A DNA stretch of 64,000 nucleotides from Sphingobium lignivorans. GTDB taxonomy: Bacteria > Pseudomonadota > Alphaproteobacteria > Sphingomonadales > Sphingomonadaceae. The stretch spans positions 3,808,501-3,872,500 of the forward strand of contig NZ_JACHKA010000001.1 in assembly GCF_014203955.1 (NCBI RefSeq), in the 5' to 3' direction. Made by a program: the position numbers and the translations under genes. Positions 16,647 through 24,572 of the stretch are shown one piece after another. Positions within the stretch are counted from its first letter, which is position 1. Each line of letters opens with the position of its first letter. The notes under the pieces were generated by a model. The model had not been told where the DNA came from, ran no database searches, and worked only from the letters and a program-made list of their open reading frames with translations.

Positions 16647-18158
16647 TCAATTCACCGGCGCGCGCCGGCGATAGCTCAAGGCCTCGGCCACGTGCAGTCG
16701 CCCGACCCGGTCCGCACCGGCAAGATCGGCAATGGTGCGCGCCACGCGGAGCACGCGCGTATAGCCCCGCGCCGAGAGCTTCATCGCTGCGGCGGCCTGC
16801 GCGAGCAAGGCGCGGCCCGTCTCGTCGGGCATGGCGATCGTCTCGAGCGCATCGCCCTCCAACTCGGCATTGGTGCGCGCTCCGCCGGTGGCCGCCGAAC
16901 GGGCGGTCTGGAGCCCCCGGGCTGCCGCGACCCGCGCCGCCACTTCCGCCGTTCCTTCCGCTGCCGGCGGCAGGACCAGATCGGCGGCCGTCACCGCGGC
17001 CACCTCGACATGCAGGTCGATGCGATCGAGCAGGGGGCCGGAGAGCTTCGCCTGATAGTCCGCAGCGCAGCGCGGCGCGCGCGAGCAGGCCAGCGCGGGA
17101 TCGGCGATATGGCCGCAGCGACAGGGATTCATCGCCGCGACGAGCTGGACCCGCGCCGGAAAGGTCACATGCGCATTGGCCCGCGCGACGCTGACTTCCC
17201 CGGTCTCCAGGGGCTGGCGCAAACTGTCCAGCACGGCCCGCTGAAACTCGGGCAGCTCATCCAGGAACAGCACGCCCAGATGCGCAAGGCTGACCTCGCC
17301 CGGTTTCACGCGCAGGCCGCCCCCCACCAGTGCCGCCATGGACGCGCTGTGATGCGGCGCGCGATAGGGCCGCGACTGGCTGATCCGCCCGGCCGAGAGC
17401 GTGCCTGCGACCGAAGCGACCATGGAGACTTCGAGGGCCTCGGCGGGCGTGAGCGGCGGCAGGATGCCGGGAAGGCAGCTTGCCATCAGTGATTTGCCGG
17501 AGCCCGGCGGGCCGGACATCAGCAGATTGTGCCCGCCCGCCGCGGCGATCTCCAGCGCGCGCTTGGCGGTTTCCTGCCCCTTCACTTGCCGCAGGTCCGG
17601 CCCGTGACGCGGCGGCTCCGCTTCGCCCGGCGCCGGACGGGGCAGGATGGTGCCGCCCTTCAGGTGATTGATCAGGCCGAGCAGATCAGGCGCGGCAAGC
17701 ACGCCGTCCGAGCCTGCCCAGGCCGCTTCCGTGCCCTGCGAAGCGGGGCATATGAGCGTAAGATCGCGTGCGGCGGCGTAGAGCGCGGCCAGCAGCACAC
17801 CCGGCACCGGCGCGATGCGGCCATCCAGGCCCAGTTCGCCGACGACGAGATGTTCGCTCACATGCTCGGCATCGATCACCCCCATCGCGGCCAGCAGGGC
17901 CAGCGCGATCGGCAGATCATAATGCGACCCCTCCTTGGGAAGGTCGGCCGGCGACAGATTGACGGTGATCCGCTTGGGCGGCAACGACAGGCCGATGGCG
18001 GCAATGGCGTTGCGCACGCGCTCGCGGCTTTCCGCCACGGCCTTGTCAGCAAGCCCCACCACGATGAAATTCGGCAGGCCGGAAACGAGCTGGCATTGCA
18101 CCTCGACCGGACGCGCTTCCAGCCCGAGAAAGGCGACCGTCGCCACCGTTGCGATCAA
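16647..18158 (-). CDS. comM: ComM/YifB family Mg-chelatase-like AAA+ ATPase
   Basis: AAA+ helicase-like protein that promotes branch migration during natural transformation in some bacteria. Of 503 residues, the first ~170 are a Lon-protease-like domain (GLPNFIVVGLADKAVAESRERV). The Mg-chelatase ATPase follows, with Walker A MSGPPGSGKSLMASCLP, Walker B GVLFLDELPEF and a C-terminal domain with four cysteines in NPCRCGHIADPALACS...C. The C-terminus MKLSARGYTRVLRVARTIADL is typical. It was followed by the now split cupin gene. Confidence 0.95.
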   Translation of the reverse strand: MIATVATVAFLGLEARPVEVQCQLVSGLPNFIVVGLADKAVAESRERVRNAIAAIGLSLPPKRITVNLSPADLPKEGSHYDLPIALALLAAMGVIDAEHVSEHLVVGELGLDGRIAPVPGVLLAALYAAARDLTLICPASQGTEAAWAGSDGVLAAPDLLGLINHLKGGTILPRPAPGEAEPPRHGPDLRQVKGQETAKRALEIAAAGGHNLLMSGPPGSGKSLMASCLPGILPPLTPAEALEVSMVASVAGTLSAGRISQSRPYRAPHHSASMAALVGGGLRVKPGEVSLAHLGVLFLDELPEFQRAVLDSLRQPLETGEVSVARANAHVTFPARVQLVAAMNPCRCGHIADPALACSRAPRCAADYQAKLSGPLLDRIDLHVEVAAVTAADLVLPPAAEGTAEVAARVAAARGLQTARSAATGGARTNAELEGDALETIAMPDETGRALLAQAAAAMKLSARGYTRVLRVARTIADLAGADRVGRLHVAEALSYRRRAPVN

Positions 18159-18242
18159 CTTCGCCCCCCTTTTGTTCCCCCGCGCAGCTATGGAGCGGCG
18201 CGATGCGGAAGTCGAGGCTTTTCCGGTGGTCCCCGGCCGGCG

Positions 18243-18935
18243 CTATGACGCCTGCGACGGCACATAGCGCGGCGGCAGCGCGAAGAGATCGGCAAAACGC
18301 GTCTCCAGCCCCGGGTCGCCGCGCATGGTGAGCACGCCAGTGACGGCAAGCTGCTCCGGGGGGACCTTGCCATAGAAGCGGGCGGCAAGCCCCCGCGCCG
18401 TGCTGCGATAGGCAATATCCGGCACCAGAGCTTCCCCCGCCGCGACGCTGAGCACGCCATGCTCCAGCTGGCCGCGATAAGGCGTCCCTTCGATGTCGAA
18501 ACCCAGCGTCAGGGCAAGAGCGCCCGCCCTGGCGACGTCCAGATTGATCCTGAGCGAAAGCAGCATGGCGACGCCGCTCAGCGGCAGCATGCGGTCATGC
18601 GCCGGCGAGCGATAGGCCCATTTCGCCATGGCCAGCACCATGGGCTCGGCCTCCCGCCCCCATTCGGTGAGGCCGTAGACCTGCACGCTCGCGGGCGGGG
18701 GCAGGCGCAGGCGCTCGATGACATGGCGCTGCTCCAGCTCGCCGAGGCGCTGGGTGAGCACGTTCGCGCTCAGCCCCGGCAGCGCGGAGCGCAGGTCCGA
18801 GAAGCGCCGGGGCCCCAGCAGCAGTTCCCGGATGATGATCAGCGCCCAGCGCTCCCCGACGAGATCGAGCCCGTGAGCAAGGCCGCAAGCGTCCTCGAAA
18901 TGGCGCTTCTGCCGGGATGTGGACTTGCTAGTTAT
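18243..18935 (-). CDS. Winged-helix (HxlR-like) transcriptional regulator
   Basis: The frame encodes GLDLVGERWALIIIRELLLG, RRFSDLRSALPGLSANVLTQ and RLGELEQRHVIERLRL, an HxlR-type winged helix. A ~130 residue C-terminal domain of the kind often attached to these regulators follows. The start is unclear: the frame is open back to TAA near 18967 but contains no ATG, GTG or TTG before the helix. GGAG lies 8 bases before an ATA (18933-18935), taken here as the tentative start. GTG at 18761 would remove the DNA-binding domain. It diverges from the DUF1428-VOC-GST operon and probably represses it. Confidence 0.75.
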   Translation of the reverse strand: MTSKSTSRQKRHFEDACGLAHGLDLVGERWALIIIRELLLGPRRFSDLRSALPGLSANVLTQRLGELEQRHVIERLRLPPPASVQVYGLTEWGREAEPMVLAMAKWAYRSPAHDRMLPLSGVAMLLSLRINLDVARAGALALTLGFDIEGTPYRGQLEHGVLSVAAGEALVPDIAYRSTARGLAARFYGKVPPEQLAVTGVLTMRGDPGLETRFADLFALPPRYVPSQAS

Positions 18936-18946
18936 TTTTTCTAACT
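18930..18946. promoter_or_regulatory. Small inverted repeat at the regulator start
   Basis: AGTTA and TAACT flank seven T/C-rich bases, in the AT-rich region between the regulator and the operon at 19185. HxlR-type proteins bind such short dyads. It overlaps the presumed translation start of the regulator, suggesting autoregulation. Weak evidence on its own. Confidence 0.3.
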
Positions 18947-19184
18947 CCGTAGTTGCCTTACCTAATTACATGAGCGACACTCGTCAAGGTCGGACGATTC
19001 GGCGAATGGATGCGAGAAACAGGAAGCTGCCGCCATGGAGAGGATGTTGATTGTCGGTCTGCCATGCGTGGACAGCTCGCGATTCCCCCCGATCCAGCAC
19101 GGTTGCCGCGGCCGATCCGCCTGACCACGCGGCGACACCCGTCCCGCCGCGTCCCCTTATGCCTGATGAGGAAGGAATGCCCGC

Positions 19185-19565
19185 ATGACCTATGTCGATG
19201 GATTTCTCTGCCCCGTGAAGCCCGGCCGCAAGGCAGACTACGAGGAGATGGCGCGCATGGCCGCGCCGCTGTTCCTCGAATATGGCGCGCTCCGGGTGGT
19301 CGAGACATGGAACGACGACCTGATGGTCGGCAAGACCAACGATTTCCGCACCGCCGTCATCGCGGAAGAGGGCGAGGATATCGTCTTCTCGTGGATCGAA
19401 TGGCCGGACAAGGCGACGCGCGATACAGGCTGGGAAAAGCTCATGAAGGACGAGCGGATGAAAGGGCCGGATGATAGTCCCATGGCTGGCGCCCGCATCA
19501 TCTACGGCGGCTTTTCCACCATCCTCGATGCATCGGCCGAGGCGCCGGCGGGGGCCGGCGCGTGA
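19185..19565 (+). CDS. DUF1428 family protein
   Basis: 126 residues, preceded by GAGGAAGGA. MTYVDGFLCPVKPGRKADYE and WPDKATRDTGWEKLMKDERM are characteristic of the DUF1428 (YbaA-like) family, a dimeric ferredoxin-like alpha/beta fold with no known reaction. Cytoplasmic. First gene of a tightly packed operon: its stop overlaps the GTG start of the next VOC gene. Members often sit beside VOC, SRPBCC and GST genes, as here. Confidence 0.9.
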   Translation: MTYVDGFLCPVKPGRKADYEEMARMAAPLFLEYGALRVVETWNDDLMVGKTNDFRTAVIAEEGEDIVFSWIEWPDKATRDTGWEKLMKDERMKGPDDSPMAGARIIYGGFSTILDASAEAPAGAGA

Positions 19566-20341
19566 GCAACCGGCAGGGCGAGTTCATCTGGTATGAGCTC
19601 ATGACGACGGACATCGCCGCCGCGCGCGCCTTCTATGCCGCCGTGGTAGGCTGGACGATCAGCGAGAGCAGCGACATGCCCGGCATGGACTACCGCATGG
19701 TCGCCGCGCCGGATGGCACCGTTGCCGGCATGATGCCGCTCGATGCCGAAATGATTGCAGGTGGCGCACGGTCCATGTGGGTCGGCTACATCGCCGTCGA
19801 CGATGTCGACGCAGCGGCGGCGCGCATCACGGCGACCGGCGGCCATGTCTTCGTGCCGCCGCGCGATATCCCGGAGGTCGGCCGTTTCGCGATGGCCGGC
19901 GATCCGCAGGGCGCGACATTCTACGTCATGCGCGGCTTCCCGGACCAACGCAGCGATGCGTTCCGGGCCGACGCGCCCGGCCATTGCGCTTGGAACGAGC
20001 TGACCACGCCCGACCAGCCCGGCGCCCACGCCTTCTATGAGGGCCTGTTCGGCTGGACGAGCCCGGACAGCATGCCGATGGGCGAACTGGGCGATTACCG
20101 GTTCCTGTGGGCCGGGGATCTCCGCCTCGGCGCCACCATGCCCGGCGAAGGCCCCGCGCACTGGCTGTTCTATTTCGCCGTCCCGTCGATCACCCGGGCG
20201 ATGGACGCGATCACGGCGCATGGCGGCACCGTCACCAATGGCCCGCACGAGGTCCCGGGAGGCGGACACATCGTCACGGGCACCGATCCGCAGGGCGCGC
20301 GCTTCGCTCTCTTCGGCAGTCTTGAGGAGGCGGACACATGA
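19562..20341 (+). CDS. Two-domain VOC (glyoxalase/bleomycin-resistance fold) protein
   Basis: 259 residues with two vicinal-oxygen-chelate modules. Residues ~6-120 (GEFIWYELMTTDIAAARAFY, VVGWTI) and ~135-255 (CAWNELTTPDQPGAHAFYEG, LFGWTS) are parallel. Each has the beta-alpha-beta-beta-beta repeat and phrases such as GDPQGATFYVMRG and TDPQGARFALFGS. The GTG start overlaps the DUF1428 stop. Likely a small-molecule binding or detoxifying enzyme. The usual metal ligands are not clearly conserved, so catalysis is uncertain. Confidence 0.9.
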   Translation: MSNRQGEFIWYELMTTDIAAARAFYAAVVGWTISESSDMPGMDYRMVAAPDGTVAGMMPLDAEMIAGGARSMWVGYIAVDDVDAAAARITATGGHVFVPPRDIPEVGRFAMAGDPQGATFYVMRGFPDQRSDAFRADAPGHCAWNELTTPDQPGAHAFYEGLFGWTSPDSMPMGELGDYRFLWAGDLRLGATMPGEGPAHWLFYFAVPSITRAMDAITAHGGTVTNGPHEVPGGGHIVTGTDPQGARFALFGSLEEADT

Positions 20342-20835
20342 CGCAGCCGATCACGCCCTGCATGTGGATGGACGGCACCGCCGAGGAAGCCGCCACCTTC
20401 TACGTGTCGATCTTCGAGGATTCGCGGATCGACTCGATTTCGCGCTACGCTGCGGATTCGCCCTTCCCGCCGCACTTCAAGGCTGGCACGGCCATGCTGG
20501 TGACCTTCACTTTGAAAGGGCGCCCCTTCGCCGCGCTGAACGGAGGACCGCAGTTCCCGCAGACGGAAGCGGTTTCCTTCGTCATTCCGGTGGAGGATCA
20601 GGCCGAGCTGGATCGCCTCTGGGACGCACTCATCGCCGATGGCGGGGCGGAAAGCATGTGCGGCTGGTGCAAGGACCGCTTCGGCGTCTCCTGGCAGGTT
20701 GTCCCGCACAGGCTGCTGGAGATGCAGACACAAGGCGCCGCCGAACAGAACGCGCGGATGGGGAATGCGCTCATGACCATGCGCAAGCTCGATATCGCCG
20801 CCCTTGAAGCGGCCTTTGCCGGGGAGGCGGCATGA
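20338..20835 (+). CDS. VOC family protein, PhnB-like
   Basis: 165 residues with the 3-dmu-9_3-mt / PhnB pattern: PCMWMDGTAEEAATFYVSIF at the N-terminus, FTLKGRPFAALNGGPQF in the middle and GWCKDRFGVSWQVVPHRLLE near the end. Despite the family's database label, these are generally not methyltransferases; they are VOC-fold proteins of unknown role. The start overlaps the preceding gene by 4 bp and the stop overlaps the GST start. Confidence 0.92.
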   Translation: MTQPITPCMWMDGTAEEAATFYVSIFEDSRIDSISRYAADSPFPPHFKAGTAMLVTFTLKGRPFAALNGGPQFPQTEAVSFVIPVEDQAELDRLWDALIADGGAESMCGWCKDRFGVSWQVVPHRLLEMQTQGAAEQNARMGNALMTMRKLDIAALEAAFAGEAA

Positions 20836-21482
20836 CGTACCAGCTCTACGCTCACCCCTTCTCGTCCTATTGCTGGAAAGCGATGATCGCCTTCCACGAG
20901 AAGAATCTGCATTATGAGCTGGAGATGGTGGAGAATCCCGGCGTCATGGCGGCGCTGAAACGCCACTGGCCGCTCGGCAAATTTCCCGTCCTGGTGGACG
21001 ACGGCGCGCCGGTGATCGAGGCGACCACCATTATCGAATATCTCGACCTGCGGCACTATGAGCGCGCGCCGCTGATCCCTGCCAACGCCATCGATGCGCT
21101 CGATGTGCGCTTCATGGACCGGCTGTTCGACAATCATGTGATGACGCCGATGCAGGCCATCGTGAACGAGGCGCTGCCCGGCATCACGCCCGATCCCGCC
21201 CGGGCGGCGCGCGGAGCCGAAGCGCTCGACACGATCTACGCCTGGCTGGACGTGCGGCTTGCCGGCCGGGAATGGGCATGCAGCCATGGTTTTTCGATGG
21301 CCGACTGCGCCGCCGCGCCCGCGCTTTTCTATGCGGATTGGGCGCGCCCTATTCCGGACACCTTTCCCGAACTGCGCGCCTATCGCGCGCGGCTCAACGC
21401 ACGACCGTCCGTGGCGCGCTGCATCGAGGGAGCGCGGCCCTATCGCCATTATTTCCCGCTGGGCGCACCCGAGCGGGACTGA
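20832..21482 (+). CDS. Glutathione S-transferase family protein
   Basis: 216 residues. The N-terminal thioredoxin-like domain reads YQLYAHPFSSYCWKAMIAFH, with an SSYCWK segment at the active-site position. FPVLVDDGAPVIEATTIIEY supplies the cis-Pro and glutathione-binding ExS/T region. The helical C-terminal domain follows (FSMADCAAAPALFYADWA is the conserved N-capping box region). It probably conjugates or reduces electrophiles with glutathione. Its overlap with the VOC gene indicates one detoxification operon. Confidence 0.92.
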   Translation: MTYQLYAHPFSSYCWKAMIAFHEKNLHYELEMVENPGVMAALKRHWPLGKFPVLVDDGAPVIEATTIIEYLDLRHYERAPLIPANAIDALDVRFMDRLFDNHVMTPMQAIVNEALPGITPDPARAARGAEALDTIYAWLDVRLAGREWACSHGFSMADCAAAPALFYADWARPIPDTFPELRAYRARLNARPSVARCIEGARPYRHYFPLGAPERD

Positions 21483-21555
21483 AGGCGCCTGCGGATCCAG
21501 TGAACCCGCAGGCGCCTGACGCCGTAGAGCCATCACTTGCCAGGAAGAGAAACCC

Positions 21556-22011
21556 ATGACCGACCAGCCGGATCTTACGCTCAGCGTCTCCACTTATATC
21601 GACGCCCCGCCCGAACGGGTCTGGCAAGTGCTCACGCAGCGGCAGGAGGAATGGTGGTGCCCTGCCCCCTGGACGATCGAGATCATCGAGCAGGACTGGC
21701 GGCCGGGCGGTCGCTGCGCCATGCTCATGCGCGGCCCCGACGGCGAGGAAGTGCCGCAGGATGGCGTCTTCCTTGAGGTCGTGCCCGGCAAGCGCTTCAT
21801 CTCGACAGACGCGTTTACCGCTGGCTGGCAGCCCGCCGGTCCCTTCATGGTGGGCGTCTGGGAAATCGAACCGGAAGGGGAAGGCACGCGTTACACTGGC
21901 TCGGCCCGGCACTGGAGCCAGGAAGCTCGCGACCAGCACAGCGACATGGGCTTCGAGGCCGGCTGGGGCGCCGTCGCCGCCCAGCTCAAGGCGTTGTGCG
22001 AAACAACCTGA
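21556..22011 (+). CDS. SRPBCC domain protein (AHSA1-like)
   Basis: 151 residues of the START/Bet v1-like fold: LSVSTYIDAPPERVWQVLTQ at the N-terminus, EWWCPAPWTIEIIEQDWRPGG in the middle and a final helix (MGFEAGWGAVAAQLKALCET). The family binds hydrophobic ligands in a deep cavity. Last gene of the operon, 73 bp after GST, followed by a convergent terminator hairpin. Confidence 0.9.
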   Translation: MTDQPDLTLSVSTYIDAPPERVWQVLTQRQEEWWCPAPWTIEIIEQDWRPGGRCAMLMRGPDGEEVPQDGVFLEVVPGKRFISTDAFTAGWQPAGPFMVGVWEIEPEGEGTRYTGSARHWSQEARDQHSDMGFEAGWGAVAAQLKALCETT

Positions 22012-22064
22012 CAGGCGTGCGCGGCATGTAACGAACCATGGTCCGCGCTACCGGCAGAGAGAGC

Positions 22065-22110
22065 GGAAGGCGGCCCGGCATTGGAAACGGACTGTCGGGC
22101 CCCGCCTTCC
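22065..22110. terminator. Convergent hairpin between SRPBCC gene and psp operon tail
   Basis: GGAAGGCGG (22065-22073) pairs perfectly with CCGCCTTCC (22102-22110), and inner CCCGGCA/TGTCGGG-type pairing lengthens the stem. It lies between two converging transcription units and likely ends both, although the T run is short. Confidence 0.55.
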
Positions 22111-22196
22111 TTGCCGGTCAGCCCGAAGCGCCATCCGCTGCGCTCCACTGGAGGGAATCGCGGACCTGATGGCAGGCCCGTACTGGCCTTCCCTTC

Positions 22197-22457
22197 TCAA
22201 AGATCGATGCCGGCCGCGATGGCTTCCAGCTTGCGGATACGTTCCTTGAGATCGGCGACGTCGATGCGCGTCGCCGCTGTCGCGCTGCCCATGGCATCCA
22301 TGCCTGCGCCGCGCTGCCCGAGGGCCATTTCCAGTTCGGCGCGCTTGAAAGCCAGCCAGCCGTTCCAGCCCTTGAGCCCGGCATAAGCGAGGATGCCGAT
22401 CCAGCCGGTGACGATCAGCGCCATGGCGCCATATTGAATGATGCTGAGGTCGGTCAT
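22197..22457 (-). CDS. One-helix membrane protein with coiled-coil tail, psp operon member 5
   Basis: 86 residues, start after AGGGAAGGAGG. One hydrophobic helix (residues ~8-28, YGAMALIVTGWIGILAYAGL) is followed by a basic/aromatic linker and a short coiled coil ending DLKERIRKLEAIAAGIDL. That ending is a shortened version of the ERIxxLExI tail shared by the upstream neighbours and PspB. It is the last gene of the enlarged phage-shock operon. Function unknown; probably an inner-membrane partner in the PspA-PspB-PspC system. Confidence 0.8.
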   Translation of the reverse strand: MTDLSIIQYGAMALIVTGWIGILAYAGLKGWNGWLAFKRAELEMALGQRGAGMDAMGSATAATRIDVADLKERIRKLEAIAAGIDL

Positions 22458-22493
22458 GTTCCTGCCTCCTTCCCTGAACGGGGCCTCACGGCC

Positions 22494-22757
22494 TCACATT
22501 CTGTCGATCTGCTTCAGTTTCTCGAATTCCCGATCAAGGGCGGTCGAGCTGTCGGTCGCCAGACGCTCCAGCACCGCAACCCGCTCCTTGAGCTGTTTCA
22601 CTTCCTCGCGCAGCCGCTCGGCCTCCGCGTCGGCCCGATGGTCACGTCGGACGATGTCCTCGCCCTTGCCGCGGCGCACGACGCCGTATTTCGCGCGGAT
22701 GACGCTTGCGATGGCGGTGATCGCGACGATGGCGACGACCATTTCAAACCCATTCAT
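22494..22757 (-). CDS. PspB-like one-helix membrane protein, psp operon member 4
   Basis: 87 residues with CCGGAGGAGGG before ATG. The N-terminal helix (GFEMVVAIVAITAIASVI) is followed by a charged segment and a long coiled coil, ERLREEVKQLKERVAVLERL, ending in ATDSSTALDREFEKLKQI. The KERVAVLERLATD phrase is nearly the same as in the genes at 23434 and 22784 and resembles the PspB tail. No other domain is visible. Confidence 0.82.
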   Translation of the reverse strand: MNGFEMVVAIVAITAIASVIRAKYGVVRRGKGEDIVRRDHRADAEAERLREEVKQLKERVAVLERLATDSSTALDREFEKLKQIDRM

Positions 22758-22783
22758 ATTTTACCCTCCTCCGGGAAATATTG

Positions 22784-23077
22784 TCAGTGCTCGATCGGGC
22801 GGGCGGGCACAGGCTCTTCGCGCAGCCCGTCGATCTCGGCGGCAAGGTCCAGGCCCTTGTCGGTGACGATCCGCTCGAGCACGCGCACCCGCTGTTCCAG
22901 GCGCTCCGTCCGGGCCGCATATTGAGCGGCTTTCTCCGCGGTTTGCGAACCCATGATCTCCAGCTCGCGCTCGCGCAGGGCGGTGTTGCGCTTGTGGATC
23001 TTGTTCAGCACGTCCGCGATCACCGGGATGCCCACCACGATCAGGAAAAAGCCGAGAACCAGTGACGTCTTGTCCAT
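22784..23077 (-). CDS. PspB-like one-helix membrane protein, psp operon member 3
   Basis: 97 residues. The N-terminal hydrophobic helix SLVLGFFLIVVGIPVIADVL leads into a basic linker and a coiled coil with RTERLEQRVRVLERIVTDKG then DLAAEIDGLRE. It begins 10 bp after the stop of the gene at 23088. The LERIVTD...EIDGLR ending is the signature of this paralogous set; PspC ends similarly (EIDSLR). Confidence 0.82.
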   Translation of the reverse strand: MDKTSLVLGFFLIVVGIPVIADVLNKIHKRNTALRERELEIMGSQTAEKAAQYAARTERLEQRVRVLERIVTDKGLDLAAEIDGLREEPVPARPIEH

Positions 23078-23087
23078 GACAGGCTCC

Positions 23088-23420
23088 TCAGTTGCTCGAG
23101 CCGCGGAGGCTCTCGATCTCGTGGTTGAGATGCAGCGCGCCGTCGGTCACGATGCGCTCGACATTGGCGAGGCGATCCTTCACCGCGCCCAGCTCGGCGC
23201 GAAGTTGCGCATTTTCCTGGCTGAGCAGCTTGATGCGCTCGACCATTTCCTCGTTCTTCTGCGGATAGATCGCCTTGCCCCAGCTGTTTTCCAGCGGATA
23301 GCCGTTGCGGATGCGCAGCCAGGTGGTGAAGATCCATCCCGCCACGGCGAGGGCGCCGATGCCAAGGCCGCCCATGGCAATGAAGGGCAGATAAGGGGCC
23401 AGTGCTTCGCTCGGTTCCAT
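23088..23420 (-). CDS. PspB-like one-helix membrane protein, psp operon member 2
   Basis: 110 residues. After a hydrophobic helix (YLPFIAMGGLGIGALAVAGW) comes FTTWLRIRNGYPLENSWG, clearly paralogous to ATTWIRSRHGYPIENEWG in the next gene upstream. A coiled coil follows (LLSQENAQLRAELGAVKDRL), and the tail is ANVERIVTDGALHLNHEIES. The shared middle motif suggests tandem duplication. Inner-membrane location with the coiled coil in the cytoplasm is the likely topology. Confidence 0.85.
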   Translation of the reverse strand: MEPSEALAPYLPFIAMGGLGIGALAVAGWIFTTWLRIRNGYPLENSWGKAIYPQKNEEMVERIKLLSQENAQLRAELGAVKDRLANVERIVTDGALHLNHEIESLRGSSN

Positions 23421-23433
23421 TGTGTCGTCTCCC

Positions 23434-23724
23434 TTATTTCAGCCGCTCGATCTCGGCGGACAAGCGCGCGGGCGCGTCGGTCGCGATGCGCTCCAGAACC
23501 GCGATCCGCTCCTCGAGCCGGCCGATCTTGTCCGTGAGCTTCGCATTCTCGTTCGTCAGAAGCTCGATCTTGCGCTCGGCCATGAGATCGCTCTTGCTGA
23601 CCATGCCGCCCCATTCATTCTCGATGGGATAGCCATGCCGGCTTCTGATCCAGGTCGTCGCGATCCAGGCGCCGTATGACAAGGCGATGATCGCGATCAC
23701 GAATGCCGGTCCACCCCAGCTCAT
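23434..23724 (-). CDS. PspB-like one-helix membrane protein, psp operon member 1
   Basis: 96 residues. Helix GGPAFVIAIIALSYGAWIAT, then TTWIRSRHGYPIENEWGGMV, then heptads ELLTNENAKLTDKIGRLEER and the tail IAVLERIATDAPARLSAEIE. It is the closest paralogue of the gene at 23088. The order helix, basic motif, coiled coil and LERIxxD tail is an elongated PspB layout. Confidence 0.85.
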   Translation of the reverse strand: MSWGGPAFVIAIIALSYGAWIATTWIRSRHGYPIENEWGGMVSKSDLMAERKIELLTNENAKLTDKIGRLEERIAVLERIATDAPARLSAEIERLK

Positions 23725-23751
23725 CTCATTTCTCCCGTCCAGCGGCCGCGC

Positions 23752-23892
23752 TCAGCGCGAGCCCGCTCTTTCCCCGTGGGACCGGCCCCTTGCCGATCCC
23801 CTGTTCATCCTGTGTCGCCCATGGGCCTGGCCCAGAAGGATGCCGACGCTCCCGACCGCGAGACCCAGGACGAAGATTGGTACTGGATCCAT
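23752..23892 (-). CDS. Tiny membrane peptide in psp operon
   Basis: 46 codons starting after AAGGGGAGGAGACC: MDPVPIFVLGLAVGSVGILL then a basic tail ending in RAGSR. One transmembrane helix with a strongly basic C-terminus. It lies between pspC and the PspB-like array on the same strand and has a very good ribosome site. In position it recalls PspD of enterobacteria, but there is no sequence basis for calling it that. Confidence 0.6.
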   Translation of the reverse strand: MDPVPIFVLGLAVGSVGILLGQAHGRHRMNRGSARGRSHGERAGSR

Positions 23893-23920
23893 GGTCTCCT
23901 CCCCTTCCGACAGACCGCGC

Positions 23921-24301
23921 TCAGCGCAGGCTGTCGATCTCGTCCGCGAGGCGCGTGTTGCGGCTCGTGTAGAAGGCCTCGATGTCGGAGAGGCGCCGGT
24001 CGATGTCGCGGAACTTGCTGCGCACGTCCCGGGTCGAGCGGGCGGGATTGGTCCGCACCCCTTGCCAGAACTTCTCGTCATCCCGGTCGTGGTAAAGGCC
24101 CGAGGGCTTCGGGTCCGCCATCCACGCGGCGAGGAAATAGGCGATCAGCGTCCAGGGGAAAGCGCCCATCAGGGTGATCAGCACGGCGCCGATGCGAACC
24201 CAGAGCACGTCGATCCCGGTATAGTCGGCGATCCCGGCGCAGACGCCCATCCACTTGGCATTCTGCTTGTCGAGGTAGAATTTGGTGCGACGAGCGGACA
24301 T
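23921..24301 (-). CDS. pspC: Phage-shock protein C
   Basis: 126 residues. The PspC domain covers the first ~65: KFYLDKQNAKWMGVCAGIAD, YTGIDVLWVRIGAVLITL and FPWTLIAYFLAAWMA (hydrophobic). A cytoplasmic or periplasmic tail RDIDRRLSDIEAFYTSRNTR ends in LADEIDSLR, like the paralogous neighbours. With PspB it senses inner-membrane stress and recruits PspA. It starts one base after the pspB stop. Confidence 0.95.
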   Translation of the reverse strand: MSARRTKFYLDKQNAKWMGVCAGIADYTGIDVLWVRIGAVLITLMGAFPWTLIAYFLAAWMADPKPSGLYHDRDDEKFWQGVRTNPARSTRDVRSKFRDIDRRLSDIEAFYTSRNTRLADEIDSLR

Positions 24302-24302
24302 C

Positions 24303-24569
24303 TCAGTTCCTCCTCTCGAAGTGATAATCATCTGCCTCCACCGGGCGGGCGGGGCGGAAATCGGGGTTGTCGGCGGCGATGATGCGCTCCACGGTCTGGA
24401 GCCGCTCCTCGAGCCGGCGGGCAAGGATGTGCATCTCGTCGAGCAAGCGCTCATCCTCGTCCGTGATCTTCGGGGCCTGCTTCCACTTGGTCACATAGTG
24501 GAAGATCAGCCAGGGCATGCCGATGAAGAGCATGCCGCAGATGATGATCGGCAGAAGCACGTCTTCCAT
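24303..24569 (-). CDS. pspB: Phage-shock protein B
   Basis: 88 residues. The N-terminal helix LLPIIICGMLFIGMPWLIFH is followed by YVTKWKQAPKITDEDERLLD and the coiled coil ILARRLEERLQTVERIIAAD, ending NPDFRPARPVE. This is the canonical PspB order (compare the NW/NF R end). It starts 3 bp after the pspA stop. It partners PspC in stress sensing and gives the pattern for calling the downstream proteins PspB-like. Confidence 0.93.
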   Translation of the reverse strand: MEDVLLPIIICGMLFIGMPWLIFHYVTKWKQAPKITDEDERLLDEMHILARRLEERLQTVERIIAADNPDFRPARPVEADDYHFERRN

Positions 24570-24572
24570 GGC

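Noticed and set aside
16548..17492. 314-codon plus-strand frame opposite comM
   Set aside because: Overlaps the real comM reading frame on the other strand and has no domain pattern.
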